Positions 23,521-35,000 of a stretch of DNA of 64,000 nt are shown here, in pieces. The translations under genes and the position numbers were made by a program. A model generated the notes under the pieces. It was not told the origin of the DNA. It saw only the letters and a program-made list of their open reading frames with translations, and made no database searches. Numbering within the stretch: position 1 is the first letter of the stretch; each line of letters begins with the position of its first letter. Source of the stretch: Nymphaea colorata (taxonomy: Eukaryota > Streptophyta > Magnoliopsida > Nymphaeales > Nymphaeaceae); assembly GCF_008831285.2 (NCBI RefSeq), contig NC_045149.1, positions 11,622,417-11,686,416 on the forward strand. Reading direction: 5' to 3'.

Positions 23521-23825
23521 TAGAGAAAATGAGAATGGAGAGAATGCAGTTTTAAGCGTTTAATGCTGGTCTTACGGTATCAGATGCACTTAACAACTTT
23601 TGTTAACATTAGTTCCGTTAGTTGCTGCCAGTATTTAAACTGGAAACTTCCTACCAGCCATTCAAAGGGGCTCTTGATATTTTAATGCGAGACATCCGAA
23701 AACCACCTAGATGTTCGAATGGACTGCAATTTTTATTTTGCCGGCCTCACGTATGACGCTCCGTACGGGGTGGTAATGCATATAACCACCTTCCCTATTA
23801 CACCGTCTCCTCGGCCTGCGCAGCG
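23521..23825 (+). promoter_or_regulatory. Putative MSH3 promoter and 5' leader
   Basis: Only about 300 bp separate the TE-like repeat from the MSH3 start codon, so the core promoter and leader must lie here or within the repeat. I see no clear canonical TATA box; CATATAACC at 23778 is the closest. TATA-less promoters are common for repair genes. Assigned from position only. Confidence 0.35.
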
Positions 23826-24806
23826 ATGGGCAAGCAACGGCAGCAGGTGATCTCTCGCTTCTTCGCCCCCAAACCGAAGCCTGCAGACCCCAGCTCTCCC
23901 TCCTCCTCCAACCCATTCTCGGATTCTCATCCCTCCGCCTCTCAGCCAGCATGCCCTTCTCCTCCACCCCGCACTGCCACCACCGTCTCCTGGTCACCTC
24001 AGTCCAAGCTTACAACTACTCTCCCCCCTCCCGCCAAGCGTCCCAAAACCTCAACGCCCGCACCGACACAAGCACCGCCAATCTCCATTCCCTCCGTGAA
24101 CCCCTCTCTCCACCAGAGGTTCGTCAACAAGCTCCTCGATGACCCCTACAAGAAGCCGGAGGATGAGACGCCGCCGGAGGCTGAGGGAAGCGGCCGGAAG
24201 TACACGCCGCTGGAGCAGCAGGTAGCGGTACTCAAGGCCAAGTACCCCGACGTCCTGTTGATGGTGGAGGTCGGGTATAGGTACAGGTTCTTCGGCGAGG
24301 ACGCTGAGGTGGCCGCTAGGATTCTGGGGATCTTCGTCCACAGGGACCACAACTTCTTGACGGCGAGTATCCCAACCTTCAGGTTGAACGTCCACGTGAG
24401 GAGGCTCGTGAATTCCGGGTACAAGGTTGGAGTTGTGAAGCAGATGGAGACGGCAGCTATGAAGGCTCACGGCGACAACAGGATGGGCCCCTTCTCGAGG
24501 GAGCTCTCGGCACTGTACACGAAGGCAACACTAGAAGCGGCAGAGGATATGGGCGGCGGACCTGAGGTTGGGAACGATTGCGGAACCGGAAATTTCCTCA
24601 TGTGCGTCGTCGAAAGGGATGACTTGTGCAGCAGCAGTAGCTTGGACACGACCGTCGGGGTGTTAGTGGTGGAGGTCTCAACGGGGGAGGTGATGTTTGG
24701 GGAATTCAATGACGGGGCGACCAGGGCGGGCCTTGAAGCGGTGCTGCTGAGCATCTCACCGGCCGAGTTGCTCTTGGGAGATCCTCTCTCCCGGCAGACG
24801 GAGAAG
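23826..24806 (+). CDS. MSH3: MSH3 exon 1
   Basis: 327 codons. The ATG at 23826 gives [19 protein letters not shown], the typical plant MSH3 start with its PCNA box, so the start is secure. A disordered Ser/Pro-rich tail follows to about residue 120, then mismatch-binding domain I and the start of the connector domain, ending ...[13 protein letters not shown]. The donor GTTCGC follows (non-consensus after GT). Reading on into the intron gives a stop-bearing tail without similarity. Intron 1 is 416 bp. Confidence 0.93.
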
Positions 24807-25442
24807 GTTCGCTGTATTTTTTCACCCACTTCTTGCATTTTTCTTGTTCCGATGGAGACTCTTTGCTGGACGGTTCGGAAAATGGTTCCTTTTTTTTTTT
24901 CTCTCCCAATTGTTACTCCAGGCCTACATTCCGGGTTGGCAGACTATGATTCAGTGGCTTATGGACTACATTCTGCCCGGTTATTTTGTTAAGCAGTTCA
25001 GAAAACGCTTCTCATTTACATTGCTAGCAATTGATGGGTTTTATTCATGCACTCTCTGTAATGATCTCGCCGACAAGCTTGAAGAAGTTAGCCGCATATT
25101 AGTTAGTGACTATGATATTAATCTCACTGGCTATATACGCTTTGGTTCATAGAGTCTCTCATGTGCTGAGGGTAAGGCTTCCTTTTTTTCTCCTGATATT
25201 TGGAATTTTTTTTCCTGCTTAGTTACTCTTAGCATATGCTGGCTCTGCATCCAACATTCGTGTGGAGCGTACATCTCGGGCCTGCTTAGAAGTCGGAGGT
25301 GCACTTAAAGAAATAATGGAATCGTATAAAAACATGGGGGACGATGGTTCACATGTGGTGCATGGTGAGAAGCAAGGAGAAATAACCTCAGCTATGGAGG
25401 TATGTTCATATATGTTGCTTGTTTATTTATTTATTTATTTGT

Positions 25443-25499
<57 letters not shown>

Positions 25500-25579
25500 A
25501 CTGGATTTAGTGTCCAATGTCCTAAACACTGGAGCGTTATGTGGGTTGTCAGGATCAAATTCCCATAAATAAGTCAATC

Positions 25580-25610
<31 letters not shown>

Positions 25611-28600
25611 GTTACAACTGGCAGTCTTAAAGAGAGAAAAACATCTTATTTACTAACCCTAATCTCAATAATAAATAGATTAGAGCAGAGGTAGAGTCTT
25701 ACATGTAACATCAACAAAAATAGAGAAATGTTTAAAGAGAACTCCTAACTATTAAATATTGCAAAGGACCACCTAGAAACTTAACGTCTTCTAATTCAAC
25801 ACTTCCCCTCAAGCTGGAGCACACATATTAACCATGCTCAGTTTGTCACAATATCTAGGTAGCGTTTGATAAGCAGGAATTTTACTGTAGCACAGGAAAA
25901 ATAATTCAAATTTTTAAAATTTTTCCAGTTTCATCAAACATGGAATTATTTTTTTTTACCGTTGGGGCTGAAATCGAAATAATATTTCCGGAAATATTAT
26001 TCCAGCTGAGAGACGGAATAATATTTCCGGTTTTCTTTTTTTTACCGTTGGGGAGGAAGAAGGGGCGGGGAGGGAGGAGGAAGAAGGAGGAAAAGGGAAA
26101 GAGGGAGGAGGAAGAAGAAGAGAAGAAGGGAGGAGGAGGGAGGAAGGAGGAAGGAGAAAGAGGGGAGGAGGAAAGGGGAAGAACGGAAGGAGGAAGGAGG
26201 AGAGGGGGAAAGCGGAAGGAGGGAGGAGGAGAGGGGAAGGAGAGAGGAGGAAGAGGGGAGGGCGAAAGCGGAAGGAGGGAGGAGGAAAGGGGAAGAAGGA
26301 GGGATCGTGGAAGGAGGGAGGAGGAAAGGGGAAGGAGGGAGGAGAAAGAGGGAGGAGGAAAGGGGAAGAACGGAAGGAAGGAGGGAGGAAGAAAAGGGGA
26401 GGAGGAAAGGGGAATGAGGGATCGTGGAAGAAGGGAGGAGGAAGAGGGGAGGAGGAAAGGGGAAGAACGGAAGGAGGGAAGAGGAGAGGGGAAGGAGGGA
26501 GAAGGAAGAAAGGGGCGGAGGCGGAGCTGCTACTTTCCCATTTCCATCTATTCTTCCCCTCTTCCCCTCTTGCCATCAAACGCAACATACTTTTGGAAAT
26601 CCTAGAATTTTATTTCTAGAAAACCAATTCCAGAAACATATTTCTGGAAACTTGTTTCCAGAAATATGTTTCTGGCCATCAAACACTACCCTAGAGAAAT
26701 CACCAATAAGAAGAGCTTTGGTGAAGACATCTGCAGTTTGATCTTCTGATGATACATGAATAGTGGTTATGTTTCCTCTTTGAACAAGGTTCCAAATGTA
26801 ATGGTAGTTCACTTCAATATGTTTAGTTTTCTCATGGAAAACTGGATTGTTTGCGATGTATGCGGCTGCTCTATTGTCACAATACATCCACATGGAAAGA
26901 AGAATTGACACACTTAGGTTAGATAGATTTAGCCCAAGTCATTTCAGCGGTAGTTTGAGCCATAGCTCTATATTGACACCACTGACCACACCTTGTTTTT
27001 TGCTTCTCTAGGTTGCCTCCCACAAATACACAAAATTTTGTGATAGACTTTCTGTTCTCGACTGAGTCAGCATAGTCAGCATCACTATAGGCTTCCACTT
27101 CTAAGGTCTTGCCTTTTGTGCAAAAGTCATTTACCTGGAGACAATTTTAAATATTTGACCACCCTTATAAAACTGCATCCTAATGAACTTTCTTGGGTCT
27201 TTTCATTAATTAACTTAGTTTTCTCACTACAAAGCTAATGTCTGGTCACAATAATATAAAGGAGCTTCCCAATAAGAGATCTGTATGATCGAGAATCCAC
27301 TAATTCAGATTGGTCATCATGAAGATATATGCATGGATTCATAGGTACAGTGGCTGGCTTAGCTCCTAGCATCCCGATGTCCTGCAATAAATCAAGAAAG
27401 TACTTTCGTTGAGATAGAACTACACCTTCCCTGTTGCGAGCAACCTCTATTCTTAGGAAATATCGGAGTTGACCAAGATCTTTCGTCACAAAGTGTTTCT
27501 GAAGAAACAACTTTGTATCAAAAATTTCTTGATCGGAGGCACCTGTCAGGATAATATCATCAACATAAACTACTAGAAAGGTCATACCCCTGGAATTCTT
27601 CTTGATAAACAGAGAATGATCAAGAGGGGATCTAATAAGGCCATACTTTTACAATACAAAAAGTCATTTTTTTGACATCAAACTGATACATGTGCCAGTC
27701 ATGGTGGACAACCATGGAGATAATAAGACGAATGGTTTCCAACCGGGCAACAGGAGAAAAAGTCTCAAAGAAATCAATACCATAGGCCTGCGTGTAGGCC
27801 TTAGCAACCAACCTTGCTTTTTATCTTTCTAATAGAACGATCAGAATGATATTTCACGGTAGGCTCTAAGTAGTCCTAGAAAGGAGCACTTTATCAAAAC
27901 CTGCATTCAGGGAAGGTTCCATTCACGGGTCCTTGGACCCCTGTGCCACCCAACCTAGCCCTTTCTATGTTTTACAGTTGGGTTCAACTCTTTATAGTCG
28001 CAACATGTGCTGATCTTAGACTTTTCATTTTCGGTATACTGGGCCGCTCTCGGAGGAGCACTTTATCAAAACCCAGGAATATAAAACCGGCCATAAGCCG
28101 TTGCCGGCATCTAAATGATAACTCAAGCCATGAGCAAATATTGCGTGAAATGAATAAACAACCATCATGCTCAATCAATTCAATTCATAAGCATATTTTT
28201 ACATCTATCATCACTGCCTGACTTTCTATATCAATTGCGCTCATCTTGGAGCTAAAACACGGGATTATCATTAAACAACTCATTCTTGGAAACTCAATAC
28301 GAGCCTGTATCATCAACACAACTCAAGTTGCCTATTTGACTGTTGCTTGTGATTCCAAAATCAGATACAACTAGATAACATGCATGTATGCATGAACATG
28401 TATTTAAAGAATCAAACTGAACTCAATTTTCTTAAGCCAATCACTTACACTTGCGACTTAGTTCAAGTTGCTAAATCTCAACTTTGCTAGTCTCTTCAAT
28501 CTGTAAACCACGTGATTAATCTAATTATGTATTATGATTAATGAACCTTAACATAAACTCCGTGTGGTTAATAGCGCCCCCAGCCTTATCTCGATCCTGG

Positions 28601-31600
28601 GGTATGGTCAAGGTAATCTAACCAAAGCTGGATCGTAACCGATAAGATTTACTAGTAATCATAGCCGATTAAGGCTAGCTGAGTCTCACGGCCTAGCCTA
28701 GCCAACTATCAAGTTTCACTATACATCAAACTAGTGCGCGGTTCAACTGGTGTGACGGTTCTCCTCTTCTCTCTCACGTTGCATCCCAAAGGGAGGTGGC
28801 AACCCTTATTTATAGCAAAAAATTATTAGTTTTTTATTACTTATTATATTGTATTTTATTATTCTATCTTGAGGAGGTTTAGAAAAATGATAATATATTT
28901 TGAGGAGGTTTGTTTAATTAATTAGATTTGAATGATTAGTTTCAGTTCCGGTTTAACTTAGTGTTTAATCTTGTATTTTATTATTCTATCTTGAGGAGGT
29001 TTAGAAAAATGATAATATATTTTGAGGAGGTTTGTTTAATTAATTAGATTTGAATGATTAGTTTCAGTTCTGGTTTAACTTAGTGTTTAATCTTAGCTTA
29101 AGAGCTCTAATCCATCATTAATTGAGTGTTTAAGCTCTTAAACTATCATTAGCTAAACTTAATCATGGTTAACACAATTTAACATCGATGAGTGAATTAT
29201 TAATCTACTCATGGTCATGGCTGAAATTACAAGTTTGCCACTGACCAATGACCATAATACCCGGTCTTATTGGGTCTTGGACTATTTTAGTCTCCTAGTT
29301 TGACTGCAAATTTCTTAACCACTGGACATCCATTTTCTGCCTGGTTCGAAACACGAGTGAGACTCAATCATGTACTTTCTATATGTATTATTAGTTTCAA
29401 ATTCTGATGTCATGTCTTAGTAATACCCACACAGAAACACAGTACGGTTCAAGAACTTCTAGGGCTAAAACTATAATTCATAAACTGTTTCAGATGCGAA
29501 GAAATTGTATGTTACACCATCTGTCAGCTGTGTGCAATTTTATTTCTTTGTAGCTCATTCTTATTTCTGTGCAATACTCTATGCTTCTTTAACTGTTGCA
29601 TCAAGAATTTTACCTTTCATTTGATGATGTCAAGCTATGTCACATAGGTACGGGTACGGGAGCCGGTGCAGGTACCGGTGCGGGTACGGGTACTAACCAT
29701 TTTCAAAAAACTTGAGTGCAGAGGTACGGCCGTATGTATATATATAAACAATAAGAAATACTTAGAAAATATGTATCAAAATAAAGAATATACCTAAACA
29801 TAAACAAATAAATAACATAGAAAATATATATCATCGGCTCTTGCAGCAGTGTGTTTAAGAAACCTATGAAAAACTTTAAACATATGAACAACCAAGCAGC
29901 TCTCTAGTCAAATATGAACATCAATCAAATTTTCACATCTAAAGAATAAAATAAAAAGTAAGGTGGAAAAAATTAAATCAAAGTAAAATTAAGCAGTTTG
30001 GATTTATAGGTACCCAAGTGTCAAAGTACCCATTTTGGGTACGGTTACGGCAACACGGGTACGTGGACCTTACTGAAGTACCCATGTGACTTAGATGTGA
30101 AGGCATCCAGGACCTATAAAAGTGGTGGCATCTACCAGGAAATAAAATGAAATAGCTGCACTAAAGGGAAAAACATGCATCATAAAACTATTTCCTAATT
30201 GCCATATCCACCTCTGCTATCATGTCTTTTGTGGTTGTAACAGTATGGATGTTGGGCTGAGAACTTGAAGCAGTACAAGAAGAAAATAAGTTTTTGATTG
30301 ATCTAAAACCGACATTTGACCACTGACCAGCCACTAGATGCAGTCTGCCACTGGAACTACCACCTGGTGCACTGCCTCTTGCATGCATGACTCTTTTTCC
30401 TTTTCCTCTCGTGTGACACACTTCTGATCTTAGACTAGCATCAAATCCTTCTCAATGTCCTTGTCTTCACCCTTCATCTTCTTAGTACTGACCATTGTTA
30501 AACTGAAGACTCCATCAAGTTGAGATATGCCCAATCTGAACCTAGAGCATAGCTATGTAAAACTAGAAGAATGTGGGTTTGAGATGTTGATAGCATTTAG
30601 TCATTGTCTAAGTGATAATGCTTGGTGGATTATCCATTAACTATGAGAAATGTCAAATGTTTAAATTAGATCCCTTGAGTCCAAACTTTTCCAACCACAT
30701 CACATAAGGCAGGTTGTGACCCCCAGCCTTTCTTATCCAAGATGTTTCCCATCGCGTTTGATAGGCAGCTTCAAACCACATTCTAGTGAAGATAAACTAT
30801 TAGTGAGGTGAAATTTTTCTTCACTGTTGAACACTCCACAAAAGTAAACAAAAAAGGTTGTAGTGTGTTGACCTGTATACTGCAGGTCAGTTCAGTTGAC
30901 TTTCTTTATCCAGCTGTCAGAATATTAGATTTTGCTTTTGCTTTTGGATTTATTTTGTTTTTTTCTCTTGAAATACAGTAACATTTTGGTATCTGACTGA
31001 ATTTTACACAATTGAATACTTCTGATGTGGCTTTACATTCTATGTAACTGTGTTTGTCATTCATGACAGGCTGTTCTCTCAATGCCTGAATTGCCTGTCC
31101 AAGCGTTGACGCTTGTTATACGTCACCTAAGACAGTTCGGCTTGCAGAGAATATTATGCACAGGAGCAACATTTCAACCACTATTTAGCAGCATTGAGAT
31201 GTCATTATCGTCTAACACCCTTCAACAACTTGAGGTATTTTTTATTTTTGAAATTTGGGAGATTTGGTCTATTCTGTGAGTTTCAAGGCGTTCTAATTGA
31301 GCATGAAAGTATAAAATTGTATAGTTTTCCTTCTTCTTTTTTGTTTTGTTCAATTTTTTTGTGGAATATCTTTGTCAAGTCTAGCTTCATTCTAAGTCTC
31401 TACTGTTAATTGTTTCTTCATTTTGGTTCCATAAAATAGTCTTTGTTTTCTTAAAGCAATTAACCTGATTTCATTAGTTTATTCATTTGTATATCTAAGT
31501 CTTAGTGACCCCTTACCTCATAGAAACCTTTTCTTTTATACTTTCAGAAAAGTGCATTTATTTGTTTCATAGAGCAACTGGATGGTTTCCTGCATTTCAT

Positions 31601-32020
31601 CATAAGATATGTGCTATCATTTTCTAACTTTTGCCTAGGGCACTTATAGCCATACGGGGACTCAGAGACTAGGCCTTTTCTCTTCAACCACCTAATTTTT
31701 TTTTCTTTTTCCCTCTTTTCTTCTTCATTTCCCCCCCTTAATTTTGGCTGTCTGAGGCAGTTTTATTCCCACTTTTTTTTTTCTTTTTTTTTTTTTTCAA
31801 ATTTTCTTTTCCTCAATCTTTCTGAAGTTGCATGCAATTTGCATCTAGCCGTTTCTATGCTTATCATGTATAGTTGCAGTTTCATAGTTTGTGTGGTATT
31901 ATATAGATTCTCTTTACCTCATTCTTTTCTTTGTTGCCTGTAGTTTGCCTTAGAATATAGATGTATATATGTGTACCTTTATGTGCATGTGCATGTAATG
32001 TATTGTAACTACAGGTACGG

Positions 32021-32051
<31 letters not shown>

Positions 32052-35000
32052 CTTCTATATATTTTTATGCTTTAGAATTTTATGTTCTTAGAAAAATTTC
32101 TTGTTTAAGATTACACTAGTAGGCTGTTTTACGTTGAGCAAGATTAACGTGGACACTGTGATTATGTTGAGGACTTATGTTCCTTCTTTTTGTTTTAAAG
32201 CAATTTTACCCTTTAGATTAGGCTTTTAATGTCTAGAAACTAGAGGTAGACAGTTTAGGAAATTAGAAGATTTTGCATGCTTTAAAGGATTGCAACTACT
32301 GATTTTAGATTGTGAACATACTCTTTTTATGCTGTACAACCTTTAAACTTTTTAATTGTCTATCTTTATTGAAATTTTCTCTTTCAAACTCTTAATTATG
32401 TTTGTTATCATGTTATGGAGTGTCTGGTTGAGTGTCTTATCATGCATTTTAATTGCTCTTTTATTTTAAGTTGACATAGGTAGGTCTTCCATTGAGAAAT
32501 AAATCAAGTTCTCTTCAAGTTTAGAAATTAATGTTTCATTTTGTGAGCTTATCGTTTCTTTCAGAACTGCATAATATGACTAGTGTTGCTTAGGCTCGAG
32601 GTTTATCATCACCTGGGTTGCACTCAACTCAGCCCTTGGGTTGCCCTGGTGCTTTTAATAACATAACTACATAAGTACCTATGTGGAATAGCTTTTCAAT
32701 GTGCAGTCTTTCTGCACCTAATAGCCTTGCAACTTGTTTATGCAGGTACTTAGGAACAATTTTGATGGCTCTGAAAATGGTTCATTGCTGCACCTGGTAA
32801 ACAATACCCTTACTGCATTTGGTGCTAGGCTTCTGAAACGCTGGGTATGTGATTGAGCTTTTCCTTGTTGCTAGTGCTGGTGAAAATTGGGGTCCCTTAC
32901 AATCTAAGAAGCTGTTAATGAGTAGAAAGAACTTGTAAGGAATGAAAAATAAAAGCTTTTTGGCTTTAAATGTATGTCAACAATGGTATAGCATTCCGCC
33001 GCGCACCCCCCCCCCCCTCCCTTTTCAAAAAAAAGGAAAGAACCTAAGTTATATATATGTCATAGCCATCTATGGTTGGATGCCGCCTTTTAGGTAAGTT
33101 ATATATATATATATATATATATATGTCATAGCCATCTATGGTTGGATGCCGCCTTTTAGGTGCTGCACGCATATCATATACATCACATCAATACTTACAG
33201 GAACCACTAGAATGCACTTGGTTGATTGGTGTGCAGAAGTCTATCTACTGCATCCATGTCAATGTGGCATAGCTTCCAAGCTAGTGAAGCAGTCTCCACA
33301 ATCAAATTAACTTGTACATGATTTGTTGTCTTCATATTCAATTGTTTATCTAGTGTTTTCATTTGGAATATCAATTGGTTACAGATAACACATCCACTAT
33401 GTGATAAAAACGCGATATCAGCTCGCCTTGATGCAGTTTCAGAAATTGCCAACTCTTTGAGGGCATGTGGATCCTCGTGCGGTGTAACTGATTTTGGTGA
33501 GACGATGTCAAGTAACACAAGCCGCCAGACTGGGTTTGGTGATCTAATTGCATCAGTTTTGGGGGCACTAGGCAGGGCACCTGATGTTCAACGCGGAATC
33601 ACCAGAATTCTCCACCGAACAGTTAGTGCAGCTGAGGTAACAAATGAATATTTTTGTATGCAGTTCTTAGTAACAAACTCAATGCTGTTTAGGTAATCAA
33701 CTCAAACTATTAGACTGTAATCACTACCTTTTCTTGGGCACCGTGGCAATGTCGTATGCTAATGCAAAAATTACTCATGTCTTCAGAAAAATATGTTTTC
33801 TATAAAAAACTTGTCACATAAACATAACAATGAACAGTCATTAATTTAACATAACATAATCTCATAACACAATTAGTTAAAATCTTATACATCACAAAGT
33901 CAACGTGTTCAATGCAACTAACCATTGAAAATATGGTAATTCATTATTTTTATTGATGAGAATTTTACTCCACGAGAAATTGAACAAAAAGCTGCTGAAT
34001 CGGCTTATTTTTTGTGCATACCAATTGAAGTACATATGATAATTCATTATTTTCATCTTCGTTCTTATCATTGATTTGCATCATTTTGGTATGATCGATT
34101 CGAGTTCTACACTTTCTTGTTGAAGTTCTTTCTAAGTGCCTAAGTAAAGGAAAACTTGTTAATGTATATTATAAAACAAGTAATACTAATGGGTCAACAA
34201 TCAACTTATAAAACAACTCTACATTAGGTACTACCTTTGTCTCAATTTCATGTTATATCAAACACAAATAAGGCAATTCAATCTTTTATGTTCTAGTCTG
34301 TTTCTCTTCTTAGTGTGCATTTGTAGGATGACCACTTTAATTTCTTAAGTGTTAAGACGTGTTTATATTCAGTATTAGGCTTGAGAGGGCACTTGTGTAA
34401 TAATGTTTCTTTTTAATGACTTTCTTGTAACTTTTCCCTCTCCTCTAGTCTATATAAAGAGGAGTTAGGGATTCTTTCGAGGTTAATCAAAGATTAGTTC
34501 TCTTAAATTGAACATGGTATCAGAGCACCAGCCGTCTCCTCCTCAGCGAGTTGTCGCCGACTGAGCGGCGCCAGCCGCCGCCTGATCGGCGTCAGCTACC
34601 GCCGCCCGACCCATCCCTGCTGCCCCTCGTCGCCCTACCCATTGCCGCCTGCTCCGCCTGCGCCGCCGCCGAGTGTGCACTCTGCCGTTGCTCCGCCCAG
34701 CAGACTGAACGCCTGCGCCCGTTGCTGCTTCGCCTGTCATCTTCGCCGCCGCCCCCCGTCGCTGTCATCTTTGCCGCTGCCTGCCGCCTGACCTAATTCC
34801 TGCCGCTGCTGCTCTGCCTGCACGCTGATTTTTTTTTTTCCCTCTCAGCGTCTTTCTGCTGCACGCTGCTCTGCATGCTGCTCCGCCGCTGCTCTGCACG
34901 CTGCTCCTCCACTGCACGCTGCTCCGCCGCTGCTCTGCCCGTGGTTCTGCACGCTGATTTTCTTCTCAGCGCTGTCTCTGGTATCTCTCTTCGTTCAGCT

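Larger units (their letters stand above)
25610..27860 (-). mobile_element. Truncated Copia retrotransposon with nested element
   Basis: Minus-strand Copia. A probable 3' LTR (25610-25801, TGTTAC...TTCAACA) and a purine tract GCTTGAGGGGAAG lie at the left. RNase H ([23 protein letters not shown]) and most of RT follow to the right, with [14 protein letters not shown]. The RT entry near 27850 is decayed and everything upstream (integrase, protease, gag, 5' LTR) is missing. The 833-bp element 25858-26690 interrupts the last residues of RNase H. A stretch between RNase H and RT near 26890-27240 is degenerate. Confidence 0.8.
25400..31069 (+). other. MSH3: MSH3 intron 2 (5.7 kb, TE-bearing)
   Basis: GTATGT...CATGACAG. 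Begins with (GT)n then (GA)n runs, then a Copia relic split by an inverted-repeat element (25610-27860), unassigned repeat-like DNA (27860-28810), a 122-bp tandem duplication and a GGTACGGGTAC-ended repeat (29640-30089). No host exon was seen between exons 2 and 3. The junction [13 protein letters not shown] fits homologues without a gap. Confidence 0.8.

Noticed and set aside
24807-24992. Continuation of MSH3 exon 1 reading frame past 24806
   Set aside because: Similarity to MSH3 ends exactly at QTEK and resumes at 25223 ([11 protein letters not shown]), so this is intron.
25940-26605. Long open frames on both strands rich in Arg/Glu/Gly or Ser/Pro/Phe
   Set aside because: They are produced by the polypurine tandem repeat; no codon bias or domain.
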